Of a stretch of DNA of 14,770 nucleotides, positions 1 to 8,965 are shown piece after piece. The position numbers and the translations under genes are program-made. Location: NCBI GenBank assembly GCA_026770615.1, contig MU631697.1:88202-102971 (forward strand), in the 5' to 3' direction. The notes under the pieces are model-generated. The model made no database searches. It worked only from the letters and a program-made list of their open reading frames with translations, and was not told the DNA's origin. This stretch comes from Pavlovales sp. CCMP2436. Lineage: Eukaryota; Haptophyta; Pavlovophyceae; Pavlovales. Numbering within the stretch: the first letter of the stretch is position 1; each line of letters opens with the position of its first letter.

Positions 1-1786
1 GTGTTACTCTTATCATGGGGGGGGGGCAGTGCGCGCACATGACAGCAAACGCATCGAATGCCTCGAGCACGGCCCGGCCCGCCGCCTTGGCCTCCACCAC
101 CGCCTCCTCGCCAGTGGGCACGGCCAGGAGCAGCGTCACGTCTTCCAGCGAGCGGCCGAGGCAGGACCAGGCGTGCAGCAGGGTCACGGCCCACAGCGAG
201 TCGAGCAACGCCGGCCCGGCCAGCACCACAAGCTTGGGGCAGAGGCCGAGGTGGGCCAGTGCGAACGCGAGCAGCTCCTCGGGGTGCAGCGACACGTCCG
301 CGCAGCCCGACGGCACCTCGTCCACCCACGCGAGCGGTGGGCTCAGCTGTGCGTGCGCCCAGCGGAGCAGCGCACCCGCTTTGTCCGCCGCCGCGTCAGC
401 GCGCGAGTGCACCACAAAGTGGATCTGCTCGCCGCCGTCGGCCGCAAAGTCTTGGCCCGGGCCGTACCCCGAGGAGACGGGGGGGATGGGGTCGCAGCGC
501 GAGCCGGCGGGCGAGGCCGACTCCCACGCGCCGAGGAGCTTGGCCACGGCGCGCTCGTCGAGGTGCGCGGGAGACATGGTGGCGAGCGCGGCGCGGACCA
601 GCTGCTCGGGCTCGAGCGGAGCCACGCCGCAGGAACCGTAACCCACCAGCGGCGCCAGCGGCGCGAGCGGCTGCGGCGAGGCGCCGACGCGGGTGAGCGC
701 CGAGGCGAGTAGCGAGTGCATCGTCGCGCGGAAGTGCGGCCACGGCAGCAGCCCGGAGAGCGCGCCATTAAGCACCGTTCGCGCCAACGTGATCGCCGCG
801 ATCGCGTAGCCGCGGCTGCCGAATGTCCAGCCCAGCTGCGTGCGCTTGATGAGCACGCCGAACACCTCCGCGAGGGAGGCGAAGCCCACGGCGAAGAACA
901 AAGAGTAGCTGAGGGCGTGCGCGGACGAGCCGTGCCGCCACAGCGAGTGGCACACGTAGCAGAGCGCGCCGGTGAGCGCGGGCAGCACGATGTACGGCAC
1001 CCAGTCCACGCCGGCATCGGCCGTCTGCTGCGCGGCCCTGGCGACGTGGAGGATGGGAGAATAGGACAATGATGTGAGAGCAGAGTATGGGAGGAGAGCA
1101 GACCTTTGAAAAGACCCAGAGACTGAATACGTCCACACGCTTGATTCGCTGACTGCTGCTGCCTCTCTTCCTATTAATTGAGTCGTAGTTTATAAAATAA
1201 CTATTAAGACCAAAAAAAAAAAAAAAAAAAACCTGCTTGGAGCGTTGGAAAAATTAAAAACATGAGAACGGGAGGATGGGATTGTTAGGCTTGGTACGGA
1301 TGTAGCAGCCGCATAGTTAGCACACGCATTCATGTAAACAGCCACCCTCGTCAAAAGGGGCAGGCTCGGCGAGCTGCGCAAAGCGCACATCATTCTAATG
1401 TTATTATATACACGCTTACTTGGCAACGAAGGTGGGGATGGCCTGGCTGAGCGCGAAGGCGTACACGAGCGCGAGCACGACGGCTGCGACGCGCACCAAC
1501 CCGAGGAAGGCACGCGTGGGCGGCAGCGCGAGCATGAGCGCCCCCGCGCCAAGCAGGTAGAGCATGCCGAACAAGTCCGAACAGAGCATGGTCGTTACAT
1601 CCTGGCCCAACTGTCCGTTCGTTTGCGCCGCGAGCTGAAGCTGGGCGCGGACCGAGCCGCCGATGAGCAGGCACGCGAAGACGAGGAGTGCCACGGAGAG
1701 CCGCCACTGGTTTATGATAAATAATTAAATAAAAAATGAAAAGAATGAAGAAATATAAATAAATATAAATAAATATATATAAATAA

Positions 1787-1823
<37 letters not shown>

Positions 1824-3253
1824 TATATGTGCGTGCGTGCGTGTGTGCGTTTGTGTGTGTGTGTGGATAAGACGAGCAATAAGCATACCTGGCGCGCAGC
1901 GGCCTGCGCGAGCGCCGACTCGAAGGAGGCGGTGAGCACGCCCGTCTGCTGCTGCTTGCCCGTCGCGGCGCTCGGCTGCAGCTCGTGGTGGCCGCCCGCT
2001 AAAGTTGCCGCGTCGGTCAGGTCGTCCTCCACCGGGGCATCCTCCTGCAGGCTCTCCTGCGAAGGTACCCGCGACAAGCCCGGTGCCAGGGCTCCGTAGC
2101 CCGAAGCGGAGTCGGAGGAGCTCGTCTGCTGCGTCTGCTGCTCCGAGCCATCGTCGCCGAGGGCGTCGCGCAGGATCGACAGCTTGTCCGCCGCAGGGCC
2201 GAGCACGCGCGCCACGAAGTTCGGCAGCCCAAAGTTCTTCGCGCGCATGCGCGGCTCGGCGCGGTTCGGGTTGAAGTGGCCGTCGGCGCGCGCGCCGGCG
2301 CCGGCGGAAGCCTTGGCGGGCCAAAGGCCGCGCAGGAGGTCACCGATGCCGACGCTGCGCCGCGCGGGCGGGCCGCTGGCGAGGAGGATGGCCTCGTGGT
2401 AACTATTGCGAAGCAGGGGAAGCACGTGAGCCACGTCGACGGCGTGGCGCTGGCGCAGGTAGAGCCGGTGCGGGCCCTCGACCATCGGCTCCGAAGAAGG
2501 CATCAGCTGCGCGTAGGCACGCAGCACCGCCATCAGCGTGACCAGCGAGGCGGGGTGCACGCAGCCGGACGAGCGCGCGAGCTCCGTGCGCTCCTGCGCC
2601 TTGGCCACCAACGCCGCCAGCGCGTCGCCCGAGCGCGCGGCGAAGCTCCGCGCGAGCTGCAGCGGCTGCTCCGGGACTGCCTGCGGCGAGACGACCGCCA
2701 TCGGCACGCGCCGGGCGAAGCAGAAGGCGTAGACCGCCGCGGCAGCTTCCTCGTCCGCCAAATTGGTCGGCGCAGAGTCCGCCACCCATCCGCTGCGGTC
2801 GGCCGAGCGCTCCAGCCCGCCCAGGATGGAGACCTCGGCGAGCGACGCGACCGTGCGCTCGGGGTCGGCCGCGATCGTGTCGGCCACATCGCGCAGAGAG
2901 GCTGCGGCGCACACGAGCGTGAGCGAGCGCGGGGCCGCCGAGGAGATCACGCGCGCAAGGAGATCACCGCCGGGGAAGATCTGGCCGGATGCCGCCGGGT
3001 GCGCGCCGGCGGGGAGTGAGTAGAGGTCGGGCGGCGGCGCAACGGGGAGGCCGACGCTGCTGCCGGCGCCGACGGGCACGTCCGTCGCCCCGAGGCGGTC
3101 GAGCACAGCGCGCGCGAGCGCCGCGCCCTCGGGGCCGCTGGCAAGCACCGCGCGCAGCACGTTCGCGCCGCTCCGGTGCAGCGCGGCGGCGACGAGCAGC
3201 GTCTGGACCGCGTCGGCGTCAGTGTCGAAGGTGATGAGGAGCACAGTGGGCAT
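1..3253 (-). CDS. Host membrane protein with nucleoside-hydrolase-like domain, three exons, partial
   Basis: Exons 3253-1889, 1706-1420 and 1037 to the left edge join in phase (phase 0, then phase 2 restoring a Lys codon) through GT-AG introns. The start is the ATG at 3253, the first ATG in frame, in a good Kozak context; the frame is open upstream only from a TTG. Residues 1-330 resemble the inosine-uridine nucleoside hydrolase fold: a DTDADA motif near residue 10, LDRLGATDVPVGAG, and an ILGG followed by APTNLADEEAAAAV. The family's metal-binding DTDPGxDD signature is only partly kept, so catalysis is doubtful. After a low-complexity linker come about six hydrophobic helices (roughly 456-474, 496-516, 523-545, 563-580, 592-614, 628-648). 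A second soluble domain follows, with a PKLVVLAGPALLDSLWAV stretch that may be another degenerate copy of the same fold. The protein is about 890 residues so far. A possible donor (GTAAC) lies at 7-3. The exon structure is direct reading; the fold is inference. Confidence 0.72.
1038..1419 (-). other. Intron 2 of the host gene
   Basis: The donor GCCAA|GTAAGC at 1419 overlaps an apparent TAA stop, so without splicing the protein would end at 1416. The acceptor is a pyrimidine-rich tract ending GTCGCCAG at 1038. Exon 2 ends with two bases of a codon and exon 3 supplies the third, so the joined frame stays open for more than 1 kb. The 382-bp intron holds a run of about 19-20 A on the plus strand (around 1213-1232). 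Confidence 0.7.
1707..1888 (-). other. Intron 1 of the host gene, with AT microsatellite
   Basis: The donor CAG|GTATGC (exon end 1889) and acceptor AAACCAG|TGG (exon start 1706) keep the frame in phase 0. The 182-bp intron is strongly AT-rich and contains TA dinucleotide repeats and AAAT runs (about 1735-1830) plus a GT/CA-rich stretch (1829-1864). This contrasts sharply with the roughly 70% GC exons. Reading through the intron gives only a low-complexity tail, which supports removal by splicing. Confidence 0.75.
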
Positions 3254-3630
3254 TGCTGCCCAGCGGGAAGGCTTGAGGTTGCGATCAGCGCGCGATTGCT
3301 GTCTCCGAGCGACGCGTGCGACGCAAGGTGAGAGCGACACAGGTTGCGAACCCCTTCGTGTTCGCAGGGAACTTCTTGGAACCGCTCTCGGACGCGGCCG
3401 ATTTGAGATTGTTTTTAACGAACTCAAATAAATCGGTACTTTTTAAAACACCACATCAACGAAAAATCGACGAAATGGTGAACGTTTTTTTTCCCGTTTT
3501 TTTTTCCCCCTTGGTGGAACGATGGGAACCGGATGGGAACCGCCGCTTACTTTTTAAAACACCACCGTCATAAACGCACCGCCGAAAAGCTCACGGGTTC
3601 AAACCGAGGGTGTAACGGACAAAAAAAAGG
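3254..3630. other. Upstream region of the host gene, no gene seen
   Basis: This is the 5' flank of the minus-strand host gene. GC content falls abruptly near 3410. A direct repeat (TACTTTTTAAAACACCAC) occurs at about 3437-3454 and 3549-3566, with T-runs between. No conserved promoter element could be identified. Short ORFs here lack protein character. Confidence 0.4.
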
Positions 3631-3638
3631 TAACGTTA

Positions 3639-4203
3639 GCCTCATTTTGTGTGCCCTTCAATCGTAATTTAAGCCAAGTTTAATCATTATTTGTATGTAG
3701 TTTGCTAAGAATTTGAGCCTTCTTATTGCCCGCGACACCCTGTATACAGAGGTCTTATTGCCCGCGACACCCTGTATACAGGGGATCGCGGGCAACAAGT
3801 ACGGCGCTTTTCGAGGCTGAGGCTGAGTTTCTTAGCAAATTACATACAAACAATGCTTAAATTTGCTTAGATTACATACAAACAATGCATAAAAAGAGGC
3901 TCAGTTACTTAACACGACGGTTTCTTATTGCCCGCGATCCCCTGCAGAGGGGTTTGGGTTTATGTACGCTGTGAACCTATATTCGATGCTTGTCCGACCG
4001 ACCGATTTTCGGAAATGGATTTTCTGTATTCAAAAATGGTCTCAGACGCAATCAGGATTTTCGTCTGGGGACCATGTCTACAGGGTGTCGCGGACAATAA
4101 GAACGGCGCTTTTGAGACTGAGGCTCAGTTTCTTAGCAAATTACATGCAAACAATGCTTAATTTTTGCTTAAATGACTATTGAAGGGCACACAAAATGAG
4201 GCT
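3639..4203. mobile_element. Long inverted-repeat (MITE-like) element, about 565 bp
   Basis: The left arm (about 3639-3770) reads GCCTCATTTTGTGTGCCCTT and onward. Its imperfect reverse complement lies at about 4070-4203, giving arms of about 130 bp with scattered mismatches. Each arm contains the TTATTGCCCGCGACACCCTG motif. That motif also forms an internal 46-bp imperfect palindrome (3754-3799, centred on TGTATACA) and recurs at 3926 and 4228. No transposase is encoded, so a non-autonomous foldback or MITE element is the likeliest reading. No target-site duplication was confirmed. Confidence 0.6.
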
Positions 4204-4866
4204 CAGTTTCTTAACGTTGCGGTTTCTTATTGCCCGCGACTCCCTGTATTTAAATACCTACAGAAAAATGGTTAGTCGGACAAGCATGATTTCACTGGTA
4301 AACCGAACCCCCTCTACATCTGGTTCAAAGCTGTTCGCTGAGTTGGCGCGACGATGGCGGTGGTTTAGCCCAAACATCAACAAAAATACTGGACGACGAT
4401 GAAAGGACTCGAGCGGAATAAAATTTATGAAAAATGCATAAACCGGTTACACTCATCACTTACGGAGAATTGAATCTCGCCGAAACGGAGTCAACTTGCT
4501 GACCTGCTGCTGATACGCGACATTTTGTAACCCACCCAACCCCCCCTCACCTTTGTCCTTATACAGGGGCTTTCGTTCAACCTTATTTAGTATAAAATAT
4601 CATATGGAGTACGTTCGGGTGGTTTGGCATTTCGAAAGTGCTCACAGAAGTTAAGGGGGGGGAGGGGTAACAACATGAACTGTCATGATGCGCGTGTGAC
4701 TGCCTTACTGGCAAAGTCAACAACGGGCAATATATGTGCAGCCACAATGCCGACCGGGGCGCACGCCTCGGCCGCAGTGGCCGCGGCGGCCGCGGCGGCC
4801 GCGGCGGACAGGGCACACGAACCTAAATGGACGTGAGCGTTGTGTGTGTGGGGGGGGAGGGGGGGG
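4204..4866. other. Intergenic stretch with G-runs and a GCC repeat
   Basis: No gene is supported. The stretch holds another copy of the TTATTGCCCGCGACTCCCTG motif (about 4227-4246), a GCGGCC-type repeat (4776-4806) and two purine/G-run tracts (about 4654-4668 and 4850-4866). Short ORFs over the GCC repeat give only Ala- or Arg-rich products. Confidence 0.4.
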
Positions 4867-4944
4867 AAGCCTGTGGCAAGTGCTACGAGTTCACCACCAA
4901 CCTCACCTCTACCACCACCATCCCTGCTGCCATGACTAACGTCT
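4867..4944 (+). pseudogene. Possible exon fragment with an ACGKCYEF motif
   Basis: Twenty-five codons from 4867 to a TGA at 4942 encode EACGKCYEFTTNLT and a short Thr-rich tail. The CGKCYE motif is reminiscent of the Cys motif of expansin, barwin or GH45-type proteins. The match is short and chance is possible. It sits directly between a G-run and the repeat starting near 4936, as if the repeat had interrupted or captured a host exon. Confidence 0.2.
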
Positions 4945-5097
4945 GACGTCGACCAAATCAGTGAGTGAACAACACCTGTTGAACCATGCTGAGCCGCTAT
5001 ATTTATGATAGGGATTCAAGCTAGCGTCTGACTGTTCTGAATGTTGTGCTGGTCTGAGCGCTGCGTCGCCCATTGCCTGCTGCGTGCCTTAGTCGGC
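4936..5097 (+). repeat. Repeat family R1, copy 1 (plus)
   Basis: This unit starts GACTAACGTCTGACGTCGAC. It continues through ACCTGTTGAACCATGCTGAG and GATAGGGATTCAAGCT to AATGTTGTGCTGGTCTGAGC, ending near TTGCCTGCTGCGTGCCTT. The same sequence recurs inverted at 5286-5437 and directly at 5820-5938. A partial copy lies at about 5183-5236. It has no coding potential of its own. Confidence 0.7.
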
Positions 5098-5285
5098 TGC
5101 TACATATATTAATGTAGGGGGTTTCGGGCTGGCGGTACGTTTCAAGTTCAAGTCAGGCTGATCTTAATATTTATATATATAAGTCGACCAAGTCAGTGGG
5201 TGAAAGCCACCTCTTGAACCATGCTGAGCTGCTATAATAGTAGTAATAGTAATAGTAATAATAGTAATAGTAATGTACATATATA

Positions 5286-5478
5286 TATATATATTAGCGG
5301 CAGCAGGCAATGGGCGACGCAGCGCTCAGACCAGCACAACATTCAGAACAGTCAGACGCCAGCTTGCATCCCTATCATAAATGTATATTAGCGGCTCAGC
5401 ATGGTTCAACAGGTGTTGTTCAGTCACTGGCTTGGTCGACGTCAGGCTGAGGTCGAGCGATCGACCCAAACCCTCATG
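5286..5478 (-). repeat. Repeat family R1, copy 2 (inverted)
   Basis: This is the reverse complement of copy 1, reading AGCGGCAGCAGGCAATGGGC through GCTCAGCATGGTTCAACAGG. It then continues into a 41-bp block (5438-5478) that is the exact reverse complement of 5779-5819. With copy 3 it forms arms of about 160-190 bp around a 300-bp centre. Confidence 0.75.
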
Positions 5479-5778
5479 GTAATAGTAATACACGCGTTGC
5501 GCGAGCCTGAGTCGCCCCCCGAGGGGGGCGCTGCCTGGCTCGCCACCATGATGTTGCTCTTCACCACCATGCTATTGCATCTGTCACGTGCTGTGACGGG
5601 CGCTGTTTCGCGTGGTGGCGAGCAGCACGCGGAGACGCCGCTCAAGGCTACCAAGGCTACGAAGACGATGCTGCTCCCTGCGGCCGCCACGGCAGGGCTG
5701 CGGCGGCCGAGGCGCGGCCGAGGCGGGACGTGGGGGCCAGGGCGCACACACTCACACCCTTTGGTGTGAGTGCTGGTG
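5479..5778. mobile_element. GC-rich centre of a foldback element
   Basis: These 300 bp lie between the inverted R1 arms. They contain further short inverted pairs (GGCTCGCCACCATG near 5540 against GTGGTGGCGAGC near 5612; CACGTGCTGTGACGG; a CCCCCCGAGGGGGG palindrome near 5515). A short open frame exists (5401-5769), but it reads through the repeat arm and looks like chance. Confidence 0.5.
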
Positions 5779-5938
5779 CATGAGGGTTTGGGTCGATCGC
5801 TCGACCTCAGCCTGACGTCCAAGCCAGTGACTGAAAAACACCTGTTGAACCATGCTGAGCCGCTAATATATATATTTATGATAGGGATTCAAGCTGGCGT
5901 CTGTCTGTTCTGAATGTTGTGCTGGTCTGAGCGCTATA
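5779..5938 (+). repeat. Repeat family R1, copy 3 (plus)
   Basis: Bases 5779-5819 are an exact 41-bp reverse complement of 5438-5478. The remainder repeats the R1 unit (AACACCTGTTGAACCATGCT, GATAGGGATTCAAGCTGGCG, AATGTTGTGCTGGTCTGAGC) and stops at GCGCT before an ATATAATAAGATAGAG stretch. Confidence 0.75.
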
Positions 5939-6484
5939 TAATAAGATAGAGAATCCGTCTGACTGTGTGGAAGTCTTCCTCCGCAGATTCGGTCATTCCG
6001 CCGGTCAAATTTAGTCGAATCTGACAGATCTTCGGTCATCGTCGGTCAATTTAGTCAGATATCTGACAGGAGAAAAACAAATCCAATAAAAACAAGGCGC
6101 CAAGTTAGTTATTCTTCACGCCCGCGGCCTTTATTCAAAGCTCGCAGCCTTCCTTTACGCGCAGGCCGAGTCGACGATCAGTGCTTCTAAGATACGTCCA
6201 AAAGGTTTCTTTTTAACGCTATGAATGAACTGTCTCCTTGCTGGAGGCACCCCGCCGGTGACGCATTCGCGTAGCGACGATTTTTCTTTGATCTTTTTAG
6301 AAATATGACATACAGGTAAACAGGCCCAAATAAAAAAATCTGCTTATATGATTCGTCACCGGTTGCTGGCCACCAGTCAAAGTGCACCGGTCAATAATTA
6401 ATAGAGCTGGCCAATCTTCGGTCAGGGTCGACGGCGGACCTTCGGCCATGACCGGGCGATTACATATAAGACTGCTGCCGGGAC
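5939..6484. other. Non-coding stretch with a duplicated GGTCAATTTAGTC block
   Basis: A direct repeat of about 35 bp (GGTCA..CCGGTCAAATTTAGTC..TCTGACAG, near 5991-6029) is repeated at about 6035-6069. Related GGTCA/TTCGG words return near 6405-6460. No ORF with protein character was seen. Confidence 0.4.
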
Positions 6485-6912
6485 TAACGTCGGACGTCGA
6501 CGAAGTCAGTGAGTGAACATCACCTGTTGAACCATGCTGAGCCGCTAATAATAACACATAAGACTTCTGAGCCCGATGGAGGCGGCGGCGCGCATCAAGA
6601 AGCAGCTCATCGACACGATCGGTACGATCGCGGCACTCGGCCATGCGCAGCTGCTGCTCGCGCGCTTGAGCGCGCTGGCTCCGATCGCTGCCCAGCGGGG
6701 TAACACGACAAACAGCAACCAGCAGATCATCTCCCTAAACGCCCTTGCCCGGGCACACTACCGGGGATCCATCGGCACGCGCGGTGGCGCCCAAGCCAGC
6801 GCAGCCGACCAAGGCACGCAGCAGGCAATGGGCGACGCAGCGCTAAGACCAGCACAACATTCAGAACAGTCAGACATCAGCTTGAATCCCTATCATAAAT
6901 ATATAAGACTTC
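6485..6912. repeat. R1 half-copies in inverted order flanking an ORF
   Basis: Bases 6485-6548 match the first half of R1 in plus orientation. Bases 6816-6899 match its second half, inverted. The word ATAAGACTTCT occurs at both inner and outer junctions (about 6558-6568 and 6902-6912). The structure suggests an internal inversion of, or insertion into, an R1 copy. Confidence 0.55.
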
Positions 6913-6929
6913 TACAGCTTGAATCCTGA
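6576..6929 (+). CDS. Small ORF inside the R1 repeat, unrecognised
   Basis: This 117-codon ORF starts at the ATG at 6576. Residues 1-60 look like a helical, Ala/Leu-rich peptide (AARIKKQLIDTIGTIAALGH, then LLLARLSALAPIAAQ). From about residue 75 onward the frame simply reads the inverted R1 repeat. The N-terminal part could be a captured host coding fragment. The C-terminal part is not expected to be a real protein. No family was recognised. Confidence 0.25.
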   Translation: MEAAARIKKQLIDTIGTIAALGHAQLLLARLSALAPIAAQRGNTTNSNQQIISLNALARAHYRGSIGTRGGAQASAADQGTQQAMGDAALRPAQHSEQSDISLNPYHKYIRLLQLES

Positions 6930-6951
6930 TCACTACTACGTCAGTAACTCA

Positions 6952-7445
6952 GTCATAGACGGGCATTAAGAAAGCTGGGAATCTGAGTGAGGTTTCTTAG
7001 CGGTTCTTAGGCCCCTAGTGGCTGAGTGGCAGTGAAGCCTAGTTTATTAATAGCTGATCTGGCTCTGGCTGACCGGCAGTGAGGCTCAGTATTTAAGTCC
7101 CCTTGTCTATTATTTCTTAATTGCTCAAGGTGTTATTTTCCGCCCACAGATAAGGCCAAGGGTTATTATGAAGGACCAAAGACAGGGACAGTGCGAGGGC
7201 TAGGGCATGGGCAAGAGGAGCAAGGCTTGGACAATGGTTTATGACTAAGTACTCTACCCGGAAAGACCGCCGGCCCCTATAAATCCTTTCTTTAAAATAT
7301 AAGAAAACCGCAAAGTGTTGAGGCTAATTCTTTCATCGTTCTTAAGGTACCTTGCTATTCGAGGCCCAATTTCTGCACTTTCTCCCAACCACATTGAGAC
7401 ATGGCAGTTTCTTAATGCCCGGTTTTCTTAATGCCCGTCTATGAC
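6952..7445. mobile_element. MITE-like element with 22-bp perfect TIRs
   Basis: GTCATAGACGGGCATTAAGA(AA) at 6952-6973 is the exact reverse complement of 7424-7445. The interior (about 450 bp) encodes nothing recognisable. It carries AGTGGCTGAGTGGCAGTGA and CTGACCGGCAGTGAGGCTCA repeats near 7016 and 7068, and a second partial TIR (TTTCTTAATGCCCGG, 7408-7422). No transposase is present and no clear target-site duplication was found. Confidence 0.6.
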
Positions 7446-7735
7446 AGTGCTTGATAAGCGAAGCACGAAACGCGCCTGCCTTAGCGTTAAAAAAATTCAA
7501 GGCGAGTGGACTCGCCTCTGTGAAATCATTCAACGCTAGGGCGGTAAGCAGCATATGGCGCGGGGACACCAATTAAATTTCATCCCCAGACCTCAATAGA
7601 AATGAGGATTTCGTGTTTCGGGGGTGGGATCTCGTTGGCCTTGGTCGAATCCTGAGTTTGGGGGGATTGCCCGAAGTTGCATGCCTGTTATTGGTGTCAC
7701 CATGGGTCATAATCGTTCTTTTTGTTTTTGGGGAT
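7446..7735. other. Spacer without an identifiable gene
   Basis: Sequence between the MITE-like element and the tandem repeats. A minus-strand ORF over 7342-7572 overlaps the MITE end and has no recognisable features. Nothing else can be supported. Confidence 0.3.
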
Positions 7736-7750
7736 CTGTATAGATTTTGG

Positions 7751-7790
7751 TGGGTCTGGTTAGATTTGGTTGGGTCTGGTTAGATTTGGG
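7751..7790. repeat. 20-bp tandem repeat, two exact copies
   Basis: TGGGTCTGGTTAGATTTGGT occurs at 7751-7770 and 7771-7790, preceded by a degenerate copy (TGTATAGATTTTGG) near 7737. Confidence 0.7.
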
Positions 7791-7838
7791 TGGCCGCTAC
7801 TGTATGTCTCAGACGGCTGCGTGGTCCACTTGGGTCCA

Positions 7839-8029
7839 GGTGGCACGAGTATGCACGAGTATGGTTAATTGGTGTCCCGTGGGCATCTAGGCGGCTTTTG
7901 CGGCGGCTTTTTGGAGGTATAAATAGGCCTAGGTCGCGCCGTAAGACTAGGTGGCACGAGTATGCACGAGTTTGGTGAATTGGTGTCCCGTGGGCATCTA
8001 GGCGGCTTTTGCGGAGGTATAAATAGGCC
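7839..8029 (+). repeat. About 110-bp direct duplication carrying a TATA box
   Basis: The unit GGTGGCACGAGTATGCACGA through GGTGTCCCGTGGGCATCTAG and GCGGCTTTTGCGG ends in GGAGGTATAAATAGGCC. It occurs at about 7839-7930 and again from 7950. TATAAATA lies at 7918-7925 and 8018-8025. The second copy lacks a short GGCGGCTTTTT-type insert. The GC-rich context with a canonical TATA box suggests a duplicated core promoter, but no gene clearly follows it. Confidence 0.55.
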
Positions 8030-8035
8030 ATGTGG

Positions 8036-8240
8036 TGGATGTCGGCGGATGTTGCGATGTAGGCGATGTCGGCGATGTCGGCGTATGTTGCGACGTCGGC
8101 GTATGTCGGCGATGTCGGCGTATGTTACGATGTCGGAAAGAGGGAACTCTTGGGAGGGGGTAAAGTGCGGAAGTCCTGGGTAGGTTGCGATGTAGGTGGA
8201 TGTAGGCGTATGTGGCGATGTGGGTGGATGTCGACACGTA
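8036..8240. repeat. GATGTCGGCG minisatellite
   Basis: Degenerate 9-12 bp units of the type GATGTCGGC, GTATGTTGC and GATGTAGGC are repeated over about 8036-8130 and again at 8186-8240. ORFs through it give simple repeated peptides and are not real genes. Confidence 0.65.
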
Positions 8241-8305
8241 GGTGGGGCCGGGGGGACGACTGAGGTCTATGGGATCGACTGAGACCCCTGATGAAACTCG
8301 TTAAA

Positions 8306-8644
8306 CCCGCGCTCAAATATGATTTCTTAACGAGATTGTAATAGCTTCTGACGAGTTTAGTGCGCCCCGATTTGATCGAGGCACGGGAATCCTGCTCGCT
8401 CAAATATGACTCCTTTTGGGGGTTTTGGCGTGCGTGCGCGCACGGACGGGGGTTGACCGGGAGTCCAAGGAGATTTTTTTTTTTGGTTGAAAAGATATTT
8501 TCTTTAGATTCATTTGAGTAGAAAATATTACCCCCACACCCCAAGAGAAGGGCAAAAGGAGTCATTTATGAGCGAGCGAGAAACCCGTTAAGCGATCAAT
8601 TCGGAGCGCATCAAAGTCGTCAAGAAGTCATATTTGAGCGCGGG
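8306..8644. mobile_element. Foldback element with 17-bp perfect TIRs
   Basis: CCCGCGCTCAAATATGA (8306-8322) is exactly inverted at 8628-8644. A longer imperfect inverted repeat follows: 8346-8422 pairs with 8557-8627 over roughly 75 bp, and both arms hold CTCGCT..AAATGACTCCTTTT-type sequence. The central loop has a T-run (about 8473-8484). It encodes no transposase and ends about 320 bp before the first virus-like gene. Confidence 0.6.
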
Positions 8645-8647
8645 GGG

Positions 8648-8786
8648 CTACGGGGCGCGCACGTCGGACTCGTCGGTGAACTCGTCGGCGGACTCGACGG
8701 CGGACTCGTCGGAAGCACGGAGGAGGGTGATGGCGGCCTGGTAGACCCAGCGGGAGCGCCTGAAGACCGCGTGGGCGTCCGTAAAG
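8648..8786 (-). pseudogene. Possible terminal exon fragment of a host gene
   Basis: On the minus strand a CTAAG branch-point-like word and GCAAG acceptor at 8788-8787 are followed at once by GC-rich sequence. This encodes about 46 residues (FTDAHAVFRRSRWVYQAAIT, then Ser/Asp/Glu-rich DES repeats) ending at a TAG at 8648. The composition switch exactly at the AG supports a real exon end. No upstream exons are visible and the function is unknown. Confidence 0.3.
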
Positions 8787-8924
8787 CTTGCATTAAAGTT
8801 TTGACTTAGTATATGCAATAATTGCCATGGGGTTACGGGAAATAGCACATAAAGTACGGAAGTTCAAAGTGCTTAATGGCTCTGAAGGGAAGGGCGAACT
8901 TTTGCGGAATGGGTCGGGCTGTCT

Positions 8925-8965
8925 GCGGAGATAAATACCGGAGTGGCTAACAAGAAAGAGGAGAC
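8925..8965 (+). promoter_or_regulatory. Putative promoter of the endonuclease gene
   Basis: GGAGATAAATACCGGAG (about 8927-8943) lies 25-35 bp before the ATG at 8966. It resembles the GGAGGTATAAATAGGCC boxes at 7913-8029. This is weak motif-level evidence. Confidence 0.3.

Noticed and set aside
15..1017. Long ORFs on both strands, such as 29-712 plus and 343-1017 minus
   Set aside because: They overlap the open minus-strand frame of the host exon and give Arg/Ala/Pro-rich products typical of GC-rich shadow frames. The true frame runs off the edge without a stop.
1416..1418. TAA stop as the end of the host protein
   Set aside because: The TAA lies inside a strong GTAAGC donor, and an in-phase acceptor at 1038 leads into a long membrane-protein exon.
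3254..3427. N-terminal extension of the host protein to 3427
   Set aside because: The extension begins at TTG, not ATG, and is Arg/Ser-rich. ATG 3253 begins the conserved-looking domain.
5401..5822. ORFs of 122-126 codons on both strands
   Set aside because: They read through inverted repeat arms, and both strands share the same repeat-derived end peptide.
6952..7445. Viral terminal inverted repeats at 6952-7445 or 8306-8644
   Set aside because: Both arms lie left of the viral genes, so they bound short elements rather than the virus.
8036..8130. Possible CRISPR-like array
   Set aside because: Units are contiguous and degenerate with no unique spacers, so it is a minisatellite.
7998..8263. 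ORFs across the minisatellite
   Set aside because: Repetitive peptides derived from the short tandem unit, with no protein character.
8125..8565. 146-codon minus-strand ORF
   Set aside because: It spans the foldback element and minisatellite, and no domain is visible.
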